Assembly (NCBI GenBank): GCA_033557675.1
Contig: JAWQRM010000002.1
Location: 1-58,076, forward strand
From: Coptodactyla brooksi
Lineage: Eukaryota > Arthropoda > Insecta > Coleoptera > Scarabaeidae
DNA: 58,076 nucleotides
Direction: 5' to 3'
How positions within the stretch are numbered: position 1 is the stretch's first letter; every line of letters begins with the position of its first letter. Made by a program: the position numbers and the translations under genes. The notes beneath the pieces are model-generated. The model was given only the letters and a program-made list of their open reading frames with translations, made no database searches and was not told the DNA's origin. This document shows positions 20,640 to 32,880 of the stretch, piece by piece.

Positions 20640-23600
20640 AACTTTATAATAGCTCTTAAGTGAATTCTAAGTTTTTTTTTTACTTTAGAAAAAAAATAAG
20701 AAAACCTAGAAATAAACTACTACTACTTTCTAACTACTGAAGTTGAAATCGAACAATCATTTTGATGTGGAGAGAGTCTCCATGCCAACGAGAAAAAACT
20801 AAAAATGTAAGAATCCTATATATAAGTAACTTTTTACTTGATGTTTGATTATAATCATGATAAAATATCCTTACTAATGGAAGTTAGTTCAATCAGATTA
20901 ATTATTAAATACGAATTTTAATATTTTTACCATTTTCTTAAACTTTGATTTACCTAAGGACTCGAGAAAATATTTTCGACAGAAACATATCCACAAGAAT
21001 ATTTCATTTTGATTATTATTTACAAATTTGACAATAACTGGAAAGCAGGTAAAAATTGCGCAGTTTTTCTAAACCAAACCAGTTGTCATATCCCCTAAAT
21101 ACTATTGAAATCAGTTGAATTCAGCTGGTTCCAGGATCATATTTTCTATTTGAATTTTATTTAAAAATCTGTTTATATTTTTTCAGATTCAATTAAGCGG
21201 GGACCAATTTTGAAATCTAATGCAAATAATTCTACATTAATCCTGCTGTGCTCCTTGGGTCAATATGATCCGAAACTGAATTTCAGGTTATAACTTTGTG
21301 ATCTTTCATTATTTGTTACCAAAATTTTGTGACTGGTGCGTAAAGTATAATATTGCCAAATAGGTTATACAAGAAATCGTATTTTTTATGCAAATATCTA
21401 ATGCAAATAATCCTACATTAAAACCTTTACTGGAGTCTGCATAGTCAAGTAAAATCGATTTTGTAATTCCCTTATCAAGTGGGAGAAACTTACTATACTA
21501 TGTACGAAATAAACGAAATAAATTTTGATAATAACGTAGAGTTTTGACTTTCATTGACTAAAAATTTCCATTTTTATTTCGTGATATGAGATATTGAGTA
21601 CTATAATTATTCCAAAGCTAAACTTTGGCGTTGCTTAGTGTCGGTTATTTAAATAATTTGAACAAATCTTTGAATAGTTTTCACGCTGGTAGTTTTAATG
21701 AAGAATTCATTGATGCTAAGGAAGTAGCATGCCACTAAGATATAGAATCTAAATTGAATAAACAAACACGCTTAAGAGCACGAAATACGAAGAAAAACAG
21801 TTAGCTGTGAATGTGATCAAGCGATCGAAGACGGCTTTTAACATTCTACACATTTCCTTTTAACATTCTACATATGATCATAACGACACTGGATGAAATA
21901 TCGCAATTTCTTCTTTTTTAAATAATTTCGAATTGGTATTGTGGTAATGGAATTGTGGTAAATTTAAAAACTACTAAAATATGTCAAAACCTTTAAAATG
22001 TTTTTAACGACCAAACTCAAAACAATGCACGAAACAAATGCTCAAAAGCAACTGCAACAATGCAGTTGCTCTGGAGTTTGCAAAATAATTGCAATATTTA
22101 CAAAACGTTGATGGAAAAGCTGATACATTGGCTACCAAGCAATTAACAAATTTATATAGCAAACAGTTGTGTCGATTAATTTCCTAATTAGATCATAACA
22201 CGTCGTATTTTATGAATGGAACACCCATTCTCGTAGCTCAAAATAATCAAAAATTAGTTAAGAACAAACAGAACAAACAAAATTTATGTGGTTAGTTTCG
22301 CGATAAACTTTTTAATTTTAACTAACTTTAAATTTGAAACGTGACTAGCAGCTGAATGAACGAATGTTTCTGAAAGCTTTACAAATTATACAAACTATTT
22401 ATAGTTGTACAATTGTTATAAAAGTGGTAATAAAAATGTAATCTATAACTTACAATATAATCTTTAGTAAAGTTTATTTTTTCCATCCATGTTCAATTTC
22501 TTATAGAGATTTTGAATAATTGACACCCTATTTTATAGAGAATTGGCGTGTTATTGGCAGGCAGAAGCACGACTTTAATATTTTAATTTAGAAAATATTG
22601 ATTCATAGTGCTGACTGTGTAAAAGACAAAAATTTTCTGAAAACAGAAGCTGTATTGTTGAGCTGCAGAAAGAGAGAAAGTATATGTTCAAGAATATTGA
22701 AATAATTTCGATCATGTCATCTACCACCTGTTTTCACGCAATTTGTTAGTACTAATTTTATTAACTACCCTGTTTACTAATACATCTCTTATTACTAGCC
22801 GATCGATTAATTGAGAAACATTAAAAAAAATACTATGGGATCAATAAACACTATTTCGAATTGTGTGTTGGTTACAACTCCTTAAGATCCGTAAGATTTC
22901 AATGCATAAAGTTCAATGTAAATAATATTTTAGCTTTTTTACAAAAAGGCTCATTTGCAGCAATTCTGTATTTTAATTCAGAATGTCTTATTCGTATAGA
23001 AACTCTGGATTTAAGTTGAGGAAAATGTGTTAATACTTTAGCAACCTGTGCTAGTTGAAATTGATTTTCTCTTAAGGCTTCAAGCGTTATAATTCTTCTG
23101 ATGATATTGTTTCTTTATGCCATTGCTTCTTCACAACATTACATTAATCACACATTAATAATTGTTACGATAATACTCAAATCTCATAATAACAGGTATT
23201 CCTCGTCCCAGTGAACCACAGCTCCGTCTATTCCATACAAGACATTGTTTTAATTTGGGATTAAATAATTCTTGTTTCTTCATTAAGTTGTTCAGTTGGA
23301 TAATCTTGTGTGTTGGATAGTCAAAGATAAGAATTAATACTGTTAGTAAATATTCCTTAAATACAATTCAAAAGAATACCGTTAAACAAAACTGTTAAAA
23401 TGAAATATTAATTTCATATATTAAAACATATTTATTATTTGTTATAGCTACATCAAATGCAAGTTAATAACGTTAATGTATATTATACAGGCTCATCCTC
23501 TCCAAATGTGTTGAAATATTATAAATGCTCTATTCATGTCAATTTTCTTCATACTTATCATTTTACTAACCGCATATAATTAATATCCAGCAATAAGCGA

Positions 23601-25890
23601 AATATTTAGAGGCTATACTGCAAGCATAATAAATTACATAATGAAATATACGGGTTTCCTAGAAACAAAAAAGTTTTCCATGATTAAATTAACATATACA
23701 AAGAACATATATTAGTCATGTTTTGTCATATAGTTTATGGTGCATTATTCGCTCGTGGACTCGCTTATGGAACGAGAAATATGCAGGGCGAGATATGCAT
23801 CACTAATGATTTTCTATGAGATCGTCATTAGTGTCACTTTTGAGGTGGTCCCGTCCTGAATCCTGAATCTGCGTTAGATTTTTCCTTGTAGGAAACTGTC
23901 AAAAATAAAGGGTATCCTCGATCATATAACAGAAGAAAATGATGTCAGAGAAGCGGCATTACAGATTATTAATAGAATTATTGGACTTTCTTATAAAATC
24001 ATTAATCCCATGTTAAAGATATTCAATTTAATAGTAGTGGACTGCTGTTTGAGAGCGGTTTGAAAGATTGTTTATAATTATAGGTTGTTCGTTTTGAGAA
24101 TTATTTTAACATTGCTAAATGGTTACGTTCTTTTTTTGAAAGTTTTTGTTTACTTAGAGTAGATCCTTTTTGAATCTACATAGTTTTTAAACTGATGATA
24201 ATTTCTCATGTTTAATTGATGCGTCGCTGTAGTTTGGATGATCTAATACCTCTATTCCGTCGAAGAAACATGCTTTCAAATATTGACATACAATAGCACT
24301 ATAAGCAGGCGCATTTTCACCTAATTTAAGCTAATGATATGGTTCTCGGTACTCCAGTATACTGATGTGTGTTTCTGGAATTCGCACACAGCGAATTCTT
24401 ACAACTAGGCTCATCAAAACTTATAAAGATATAACGCTTCGTTAGTTTCATTAGTTCATTGCTTATCCAATTGGAACGAATATAATAGATGGCGCTACAT
24501 AGTCCGGCGATAGGTTCAAAGCTCGGGAAGAAAATTTACACAATGTGTAAATTTAAAATTTACAATTTAAACATGAGATATTAATATGCTCAACCCTAAA
24601 TACGTGGCACATTCGATTTATCACGTATGTTAACGAAGTGGCAATATATAGTGATTGTTTAGGGTCATTTACCATCAACTGTCGATATGAACTCGACAGA
24701 AACTGACAAAAGCCTCTGGGACTATTGCTACGGGCAAATTCGAGATTGAATGCTTTTTTGTTTTTGTGTTTTTGATTCCGTTTACTACATACATAAAACA
24801 GTATGACCGAAGTAAATATACGCCTCTCAGAAAAAGAATTTGCACACTAAACACAATAAAACGATTTATGATACAACTGTGTCCAGTTTGATATAGTATT
24901 TGGAGAATAAGAGAATTATGAAAACGCAATAAAGTAAAAAACACAGGTTATCTTTTAAATGGACAAAATTCAGCGCAAACGAATATAATAGCGGTTTGTT
25001 TGAATTAGTAAAACGATAGTGTCTAAGGGACTTATAATGATTCTACAAAGAAAAAGTTGCATTAGAACCCAAACCAAGTTTGCAAGAGAGGCTTCTGGTT
25101 AGAAGAAAGACGAAAATCGTTGACTGCGCCAAACTTTTTCTCTGTACGTGTTTCCAGAGAAATAACTTAATATGGACCACAAAATCAAGACAAAAGACAT
25201 TTGTATTGAGTTTACTTGCTAAACTTTTCAGTCTTACAACGTGGATAACATTACCAAAAAACTGGCATTGCACAATTGGAGGAACAAGAAAACAAACTTG
25301 CAAATGCATTTGCAAATAAAATTGCACTGTTTCACTTTCATACCAATTATTACTTTAAGGTGTTATTCTATATGATATGGTTGGCAAAGATAATAGAGAT
25401 ATAATACACGAAGTCGGTATATAACACAGATATCGAAGAATCGATAAAAGCGAAGAAAACTAAAGTTTGGACTTACTATTCTGCAACAGATAATTTTAAT
25501 TTGCATAAATCAAATATATCAGTGGTATTATCTAATGCAGAACCTTCCCCATGTTACCAATCGAAGGGGTTCTATATTTGGTGTAATGGTAGGCAGTTCA
25601 CATAAAATAGAAGTAGGAGATAAAATTGTGAGATAAAAGTGGGAGATAAAATTGTGAAATTCTACTTGGATTGTAGATTACCAGAACTGCTAGATCTTAA
25701 GCATACACGTCAGTTACTAATAAGGGAGTCACCATTTATTTTGGAATCAATTGATCAGAAACCAATTTATGACGAATATACCAGGTGTATAAGCTTAAAT
25801 CCGCTGTTTCCTGATCTATGACGTTAGTGCGCGTATCAAGCTACCACGGATACGCCAGTACTTTTTTATTATGAGTTTCTAATCTGTGAA
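20640..25890. other. Long non-coding stretch with small repeats
   Basis: No supported gene. It contains a 25 bp direct repeat (21216-21240 and 21397-21421, one mismatch), perfect 10 bp-arm palindromes at 22047-22070 and 24532-24554, a 9 bp-arm palindrome at 23801-23833 and an 8 bp-arm one at 24378-24398. The open frames at 24675-24944 and 25043-25327 overlap frames on both strands and match nothing that I know. A 60-codon frame at 25639-25821 is likewise unrecognised. Confidence 0.45.
21216..21421 (+). repeat. Short element flanked by 25 bp direct repeats
   Basis: Two 25 bp copies differing at one base lie at 21216-21240 and 21397-21421. Between them is GGGTCAATATGATCCG, close to CGGATCACTATGACCCG (RC CGGGTCATAGTGATCCG) at the 3' side of the piggyBac remnant (32857-32873). 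It might be a piggyBac-related non-autonomous element, but TTAA ends were not confirmed. Confidence 0.4.
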
Positions 25891-25899
25891 GATTAATGA

Positions 25900-25936
25900 A
25901 CATTGCTGACGATGTACACTGCATCGTCAGCAATGT
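25900..25936. repeat. Palindrome, 15 bp arms
   Basis: Perfect arms 25900-25914 and 25922-25936 with a 7 nt loop, just 5' of the mariner coding remnant. Confidence 0.8.
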
Positions 25937-25939
25937 CTA

Positions 25940-26920
25940 GTCATCGTCACCAATTTTCTCGTTGGTAACCATGTCTAGTTTTGTGCCAGGAAAAGAGCAT
26001 ATGCGGGAAACTCTGCTTTTCTGCTTCAATTTGAAGAAATTGGCTGCCGAATCGCATCGAATGCTTGTAGAGGTCTATGGTGACTGTGATTTATCGGAAG
26101 CAACATGCAGAGAATTTTGCAGAGGTAATTTTGACCTCAGCAAGAAAAAACGTGAAAATTGGCCCAGGACGGTTGAGGACCATGAATTGCAGGGTTTCTT
26201 GGACGAGGATGATACCGAATCACAAAAAATCCTTGCCAAGCAATTGAGCATTACTCAACCAATCATTTTCATGCGTCACGTGACACGTATCATAGGAAAG
26301 GTTCAAAAGATCGGAAAATGGGTGCTATATGAATTGATCGATAGGCAAATGGTACGACGCCAATACATGCGAATTCTTGCTCGCCACACAAAAAAGAAAG
26401 TCGTTCCTGCATCGGATTGTAGCTGGCGATGAAAAATGGATATACTTTGAGAAACTTAAACGCAAGTAATCGCGGGTTGATCCAGACCAACCATCAATAC
26501 CTTCGCCAAGACCAAATCGCTTCGAACGGAAAACTATGCTGTGTGTTTGATGGGATCAGCGAGGTATCATCTACTATGAGATCTTGAAACCTGGTGAAAC
26601 TGTCAATGGCCGGATTATCAACAAAGATATGACAGGCTGACTTTCCCCCACGACAACATACTATCGCACACGTTAACAATGGTCTAAAACCACTTCGAGG
26701 CACTTAACTGGGAGGTGCTGCCCCATCCCGCTTATTCACCAGACCTGGCTCCTTCCGACTACCACCTGTTTTCGTCGATGGGCCATGCGCTCGCTGAGCA
26801 GCACTTCGATTCTTAGGAAGAGTGGTTTTGCCACGAAAGAGGACTTTTTTTGGTGTGGTATTCACGAATTGCCCGAGAGATGGGAAAATGTGTAGCTAGC
26901 TGGGAAACCACAATATCCGG
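25940..26920 (+). mobile_element. Mariner element, cecropia subfamily
   Basis: A decayed mariner whose transposase covers nearly the whole length of about 345 codons. Terminal inverted repeats and the TA duplication are not identified. On its 3' side it runs within about 120 bp into a Penelope-like element on the same strand. Confidence 0.8.
25968..26905 (+). pseudogene. Mariner transposase (cecropia-type), frameshifted
   Basis: Transposase that cuts and pastes the element at TA sites. The first 156 codons are open: a helix-turn-helix domain with LLFCFNLKKLAAESHRMLVE and YGDCDLSEATCREF, then a second helix-turn-helix with WVLYELIDR. After a frameshift near 26400 follow AGDEKWIYFE (first catalytic Asp region, about 26425-26460), WDQRGIIYYEILKPGET (about 26550-26605) and PHDN (second Asp, about 26648-26660). 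The region of the third Asp (mariner SPDLAPSDY, about 26735-26765) and a final ELPERWENV (about 26867-26900) follow in other frames. All catalytic regions can be traced, but several stops and shifts make it inactive. Confidence 0.85.
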
Positions 26921-27034
26921 TTTGAAGATATAGAGGTCCTGCCAACGGTGTCCCACTAATACACCTGCATGAACATCGGCATAGAATGAACAAGAAGCAA
27001 CCTAATTTTGATAGAAAAGAAAAATCGGGCTTCT

Positions 27035-27940
27035 TACATAGAACCCCTACATACAGTTTACTATGGAGACTGAGAGGGACAGATATGTGCCATTTTTGAA
27101 CATAAAAATAATTCGGAATGAGGACCATTCAGTCAATCTTAATTCATTCACTAGACCGGCTTATACAGTCAGATATATTAATTACTATTCTTATCATGCG
27201 ATGAACCAAAAAATCACCACGTTACTTGCCATGAAAAATAGGGTGCTCACCATATCGGATCACAGGTCCCATGAGGAAAACCTCAGGAGACTGAGAGATA
27301 CGTTTATAAACAGCGGTTACCTTGCATTCCTAATAAACAGGTTGCTGTTCAACGCCACTGTCAACCAAAACCGTTTCGTTCCCCAGAATGCTTCCCTTAC
27401 CCACCGTCTCAGGGCACTGAGGGTTCCACGACCCTTAGGTACTGCAATTTCCCCTATTTTCGTACGTTGATCGAACGTGGCTCTGTACTCTCCAGTGTGT
27501 ATATCAAAAACTGTCGTTAGTCCTCTCGACAACTTGTTCTCTAACACTAAAGATCGTGTTCCTCAAAGATTACAATACAATGTAATATACGAAATTCATT
27601 GCCTTGGGTGTAAGAAATGTTACGTAGAGATCACTTCCCAATATTTAAAAAATCGACTCGGGCAACGCAGGCAAGACTGCAGTGCCCTCAGATCCAGTAG
27701 GTCTGCCCTGACCTTTCACCATGTGGAGACTGGGCATAAGTTTGATTGGGACGAAACCTCCATTGTTGATATGACAATTTATGTAATAACAGGCAGTTCC
27801 TAGAGGTATATCACATTAACACTTCAGGATTGACTGCCAAGGCCTTACTGTACTGTAAAAATGACTCCCGTTACTCTAAGGATAATTCTTACGATTCGCT
27901 TATATTCTGAGCCAGCCTTTTTGTTGCTAAATTTTATTGT
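27035..27940 (+). mobile_element. Penelope-like element 1 (3' part)
   Basis: Plus-strand fragment with the end of the reverse transcriptase, the linker and the GIY-YIG endonuclease, the order typical of Penelope-like elements. The 5' part of the reverse transcriptase is missing. It starts just after a mariner. Confidence 0.85.
27042..27900 (+). pseudogene. Penelope-like RT end and GIY-YIG endonuclease
   Basis: The protein of these elements combines a telomerase-related reverse transcriptase with a GIY-YIG nuclease. It begins at IQFTMETE (27045 on), continues through YVPFLNIKIIRN (consensus FLDV, with Asp replaced by Asn), TRPAYTVRYINYYSYHAMNQK (27154-27213) and a helical segment ending FINSGYLAFLINRL (to 27344). 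It is open to one TGA at 27468. Thereafter 27471-27803 is open again with LFSNTKDRVP, VIYEIHCLGCKKCYVEITSQ and a HVETGHKFDWDETSIV tail. The GIY and YIG signatures read VIY and YVE, so the key Gly of YIG is lost. After a frameshift near 27795 LEVYHINTSGLTAK continues the tail. It is the best preserved coding remnant in the window. Confidence 0.85.
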
Positions 27941-28970
27941 AAGAGGATCTTTGGCGTTTGATATGGTCCTCTTTTCACATCTTCTTACCCTTCGCTTTGC
28001 TCCCATGGCTTTTTGCCTCTTATGCGTTTTCCCTTCAGGAATAATGAGCTTTTCCTTCTCCTCTTAGGTCTGTGTTCCCCGCTCTTAGACTTGGTTCCTA
28101 ACCGTACCGACCTGTATGCTGGTTTATCGACCATTATATTTCAAAATTTACTTCGCTTTTAAATGTGTGATGGTGCAGTATTTAATTGCGTTTTGTAGTT
28201 GGTAACGTGTTTCTACAGAATTTAATCTTACAAATGTAATTTTAAACTGTTTTGTAAGTATTATCATGTTATTTATTATCACTATGATACCAAACGTTCT
28301 CTTCAGGTATACAGATTCTGTTAGCAATAATTGTTTCTTATAAATGTTTTTCAAAGTTAGGTTTAACGTCTATTGTAAGTATAACGAGTTTTTATATAAT
28401 TGAATGATAGTTGTGTTGCTGGTTTTATGTTGATCCTAGCTTGAACTCTGAACCTTGTTTCAACAGTTGAACCCTTATTCCTTTCCCCCCAACGGTGTTT
28501 CCCGATATTCTTTATATTCTAGATATTAGCTATACAGCCAGTACAACTCCTAATCCTTACATAGAACCTGGCATTCAACCATTCGCGTTACCCGCTGCCA
28601 CTGAAGATACATTTCGCAGTTGAAGATAAAACATATGAAATGACAAATTCGTATCGACCACGAATAAGCCCGGAAAGCCTAGTCTGAAAGCCTATTACTG
28701 ACGCCGGCCGTGAAAGCCTACATTCTATGTTCATCAGCTAGTTTGTTACCGTGATAGTGATGTATATGTTCGGCATCTATATTTTCCGGAATTTAATTAC
28801 TCCATACGGATTGGACGTAGGTCTCAAAATTTTCCGTTTCCTGTTGCATTTAAAACTACTATATCATGTGGATGACAATTACTAGTTGAAATTAGTGAAC
28901 CGTAATAATTATTGCATATGTGAGCGTAAGATTGCAGATGAAGCGTTAAATATTCAAATTTACTACACCC
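27941..28970. other. Non-coding stretch after Penelope-like element 1
   Basis: Probably includes the 3' untranslated part of the element. GAAAGCCT occurs three times at about 28675-28715. No further coding remnant is recognised. Confidence 0.4.
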
Positions 28971-28974
28971 TCTG

Positions 28975-29031
28975 TCCGGAAGTATGACATAAATTTCGAA
29001 CCAATTCGAAATGTACTTCCATACTTCCGGA
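28975..29031. repeat. Hairpin with MITE-like sequence
   Basis: TCCGGAAGTATG (28975-28986) and CATACTTCCGGA (29020-29031) pair perfectly, and TTCGAA-type inner arms also pair. The left flank CACCCTCTGTCCGG resembles CTCCCTCCGT-type ends of MITEs. Confidence 0.6.
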
Positions 29032-29449
29032 GATATTGTATAAACCTTTAAATTATAATAAAATAACTAATATCATTGCCAAAAAATATGGAACGTACGC
29101 TTTTGTATGCCCTACGGAGTTCTTCTTCATTCAACACTAAGTCATAATATCGCAATATGAACATAGTTATAAACATGTTCTAATTTATCCATTTTGTGCC
29201 ATTTTTGACGAGCAAAATGCTATGCTAGTTAATTTATTTGATGTGTTGCGCAAGAGTTAAACATATGCATGCGTTTAAAGTCTTAAAAATATTCCTCCCT
29301 TAAAAACATCAAAATGTGTAAATTTATTAATGTCGGTAGCACAAGGTAGGCTACGAATCGATATTCGATTATTAAACTAGAAGATGTACATCGCACATGA
29401 CTTTCTCTTGCCTTGTCCCTGGTTTAAATATAAAAAAGATTCGTAAAAA

Positions 29450-30345
29450 AATTCTATTTGTATCTGTCATCTTTTTCTAAAAATATGTAATAACAAACAC
29501 CCTGTATATTCGGAAATAATTTCAAATTGTGAACAGTTCGATGTGATACAACTTTTATTTGAAACATTTTTATTTAGAAACGGCATTAACAGTTCTAAGA
29601 AAAATTTTGCATTCACAGCTGTCATGTTTTTTCAAAAATACGAAATAACGCCCAAACGGTATAATTTGAAGCTAAGGTCCTTAAATCTTATAAGGACTTA
29701 TATCATAATATAATCATAATATATCATAATATAAAAATATCATAATATACAGGCTGTTTCATTTCAAAACCGGAAGTTGGATAGTTTTTAGAATAAACCG
29801 AACACCTTGTATATTCGAAAACTGTTTGAAATTGTGAAGACTTTATGTGAAACATTTTTTTCTAAAGAGAGCAGTACCCGAGATTAAGAACGAAATACCC
29901 TCTTTCCCCATAGGATTGCATTTCTATCAATTATGCTTATAACTCGAAAACTGTTAATTTTAAGCATGCACTATCCTTATAGTTTTTTATTCACACTTTT
30001 ATGTAAATTACAAAAATACATTTTGTTACAAAAAGTTGTAAGAAAACAAAAAAGTTATTAGAATAAGTACCTCAGCTATATGTACAATTTTTACGAAATC
30101 TTTATTATGACCAGATTATATAATAATTAGCTTGTGTGTAAAGTATTGTTTTACTCAGTCTAACGTGGGAATCTAAAAACAATACAGAGACGGACAGACG
30201 GACGGTCGGACGGACAGACACACCAACCACCAAAAATAGCATAGACAGACTACAAAAAGCCTAACTCGTCAAGATTTATCAAAATCTCGACATCGATTTT
30301 TTTTGTGAATGCAATACTTTCTCTTAACAGAAAGTAATAAGAACG
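29450..30345 (-). repeat. Dispersed ~0.9 kb repeat, copy 1
   Basis: The minus strand matches 55148-55830. Blocks in order: AGAAAGTATTGCATTC, ATCGATGTCGAGATTTTGAT, ATCTTGACGA, a short GTCTGTCCGTCCG array, TACATAATCTAGTCA-like, GAGGTACTTA, GGGTGTTCGG and AATGCAAAATTTTTCTTAGA. No coding capacity is visible. The family is not named here. Confidence 0.75.
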
Positions 30346-30589
30346 TCCTAAGTTGAAACTGTTCGTTTCGTTTTCATGTTTGAATTGTGACAGTTCGTTC
30401 TGTTTTGTTTAGTCGACGCAGATAATGCAGTTTTCGTCTTGATTACTTCTGCTATAGATGAAAAGAGGGCTTTGTCATTGGTCTTCGTTGTATGTTCGCT
30501 GTAATATTAATTGTTTAATTAATATTTACGTGCAATATCGTTTATTATCGTGCTTGTTCTTGTACAAACCTGGTTGCTTTCCCTGTGGA

Positions 30590-30673
30590 CGGGTTATCGA
30601 ATAAACCGTCTTCAGCAGAATGGAGACGTTCTCCTGAAGACGGTTTATTCGATAAACCGAAATATATGTTGAG
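30590..30673. ncRNA. Inverted pair of hammerhead-like motifs, 30.6 kb
   Basis: Plus copy (30631-30673): stem I CTC/GAG, core CTGAAGA (30634-30640, a perfect CUGANGA), extra C, a perfect 7 bp stem II GGTTTAT/ATAAACC with loop TCG, GAAA (30659-30662), and stem III T-G wobble beside A-T around ATAT. The cleavage residue would be T (30670). The minus copy (RC of 30590-30618) keeps CTGAAGA and stem II, but GAAA has been replaced. The two are arranged head to head, giving a near-perfect palindrome over 30597-30653. Same family as 45.4 kb, with shared downstream sequence. Confidence 0.6.
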
Positions 30674-30679
30674 TTGTGG

Positions 30680-31470
30680 TTGAAGTGTTTGTTAATTCTA
30701 GAGCCCACTGTTAGTGGGTCAGCCTGACGGTCCTGCGGGAGTTCTAACTCTAGCACTCGACAAGGGAAAGAAGTGATATTCGTCTGATTTATATTTAGGT
30801 GGAAGCGCGATTCTCGACAGACATCTCCACTAGAGTGTCGCAAAGTTGTGGCTAAATTTCAGAATTATCCTTGAGGTTTGTTTCGCATCTCTATTTTTCT
30901 TTGAAGAGACAAAAACCGCACATATTTTCTTTTTTATTCATTGTACTGTGCTCCAAAATCAGTGGTAACATTATTAATAGCACCATGTTGCAACTTCTGT
31001 GCTTCCTTGCATTGCAACAAACTCTGAAGGTCTGTACTGTTGCTTTTATCAATTATGAGTTGCTTGAATTTGGTGTTTTTTTTAAATGCATCACAATTTT
31101 CATCAAAAATTGCCATTTTGTAGATGATGGCTTTCCCATACAATGTTCTACAGAAAACTAGTTTTCTGCGTAATGTTAACAGGTGTTCCGCGTAAACCTG
31201 GAATTGTTTTACACCCCACAATTTGACAAAAGAAACTCAAACATGTTTGACGGATTAATGCTCTAAAATGTCTAAAAAAAATTAAGTGTTCAATGAATAC
31301 TACAAACTTGTTAAAAAAATGTCGTTGCCGATAGATGGCATTGTCGACATTTGTCAAGTGCAATGAAATTAAGTTTTCGTATACAGGAAGTGTTACAAGT
31401 TTAAATGCGAGGGATAAAATTGCATCTTTTGAGAAAACATTACATCTTTAATTAAATTTTAATGTAGACT
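30680..31470. other. Non-coding stretch
   Basis: Open frames occur on both strands (30871-31161, 30934-31221), but they overlap each other and match nothing recognised. Confidence 0.4.
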
Positions 31471-31629
31471 TAACTAAAATTCCGAAAACTAGTGAGGACG
31501 ATTCCTATCCAATGATGGCTAAGACAGCAGACTTAACTGTAAGCCGTTATGAAAATCTAACTGATTTAATGAGTGACTCTGATTTAAAATAAAAACAAAG
31601 ATCAGCCATTAATTAATTTTTTGGTGAAT

Positions 31630-32880
31630 TTATAAGAAAAGGATCCCAGTTCATCATAACAAGCGATTCTTCTTTTACTCCCGTCTAGTACTTCGCATTT
31701 AAATGAAGCAAGATTTTCTTATTATCCTGCAATGTAGACTAAGTTCTGGAACAAGCTTGACACAAGATATAAAAATTCAACTTTTTCAACATTTTTAATT
31801 TTCATTTCATAATATCATCGATATCATTAAGAACTTTATTCTATTTTATATGTTACACACATAAAATAGGACACGGCGAATCAATAAAAAGTTTGTGGGA
31901 TGTAAAAACCGGTAGACCTACTTTTCGTGCAACGATGTTCTTGAAAGTTTTTTTTTATCGAATATCAAGCGTATTGCTTTTTGACGATAAGGTCAATCGT
32001 CGACAAAGCATATCAAGTGACAAAGTAGCCCCTAATAATTTGTCACTTGAGTTTAATAAGAGAGTTTTGGGAGAAGTGGATAGAAACTTTTGACGAACAA
32101 CTTGTTGACTTCAGAATACGCCGTCGTTTCAAACGGTATATTCCCAGCAAACCAGCAAAATATGACATAAAAATTTGTGTTTGACAGACTCTTTGTGACA
32201 GTGGTAGTTCCACAATGTTAAGAACGGTTAGAAAAAATAAATCCGAAATTCCTGTGATTATAATAAGTAAGAAAGTATGTACCTAGTTCTACATACTTCT
32301 AAAAAAACTAAAACGTTATTCTCATGAGTACAGTGCACTGTGATAAGGAAGTCAGCAGCAGGGACAACAAGAAGCCACAAATGATACTAGATTGTAACTC
32401 TACCACAGGAGCGGTTGATACGTCAGATCAATGTATTGCAGGATATACTTGCAAAACAAAAAAACAATCGATGGCGTATTATTTTGTTGTACAATGTACT
32501 TGATGTTAGTGCTTATAATGCATTTGTGTTATGGAAAGAAATAAATGCAAATTAGAATAAGGATGTTCCGTATAAGAGAAGACTATTTCTGGAAGAGTTG
32601 TGGAAACTGATGGTAGCTCCCTGTCAAGGGAACGTGAACCTCGTACTCAACAAGCTATTCCTGTAATAAAGAAAATTCAAGATCAGCGTGGCGAAATAGC
32701 AGTGCTATCTACATCTAATATATTTTATTATAATACATTTTACTTTTGTCATTGATAAGATTGTTTTTCATCGTTGTTTGCGTTTATGTAGTGTAATGAA
32801 ATCACAATATATTAATTTCGAGGTACTCTTGACAATCCTCCTGTACCTGCACACATCGGATCACTATGACCCGAAGGACT
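31630..32880 (+). mobile_element. piggyBac-family DNA transposon remnant
   Basis: Plus-strand remnant with a recognisable transposase body (about 31870-32700). Possible 5' coding sequence starts near 31490, and a subterminal palindrome CGGATCACTATGACCCG lies at 32857-32873. TTAA target sites and terminal repeats were not confirmed. Confidence 0.75.
31870..32700 (+). pseudogene. piggyBac transposase remnant
   Basis: piggyBac transposase (DDE_Tnp_1_7 type) excises at TTAA sites. In order: GESIKSLWDVKTGRPTFRAT and FLKVFFYRISSVLLFDDK, the family's SLW...F...M...RF..I...LRFDD pattern (31875-31990), then DKVAPNNLS (about 32015-32050). After a frame change come EQLVDFR and RYIPSKPAKYDIKI (about 32095-32175). 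Near 32330-32450 are KKPQMILDCN and TTGAVDTSDQCIAGYTCKTK, matching the KPxxIxDYNxTKGGVDTxDQ block, where the usual Tyr is Cys. Stops and shifts disrupt it throughout. It lies between a hammerhead pair and non-coding sequence, so no function follows from context. Confidence 0.8.

Noticed and set aside
26290..27547. Minus-strand frames over the mariner and Penelope-like element 1
   Set aside because: The plus-strand frames there carry transposase and RT/GIY-YIG motifs, so these are antisense shadows.
28615..28655. CTGAAGATACATTTCGCAG as a possible further hammerhead
   Set aside because: There is no GAAA at the right spacing after a stem II, and no stem I partner.
30871..31221. Overlapping plus and minus frames of about 95 codons
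   Set aside because: Neither shows a domain or composition typical of coding sequence, and both end in AT-rich non-coding DNA.
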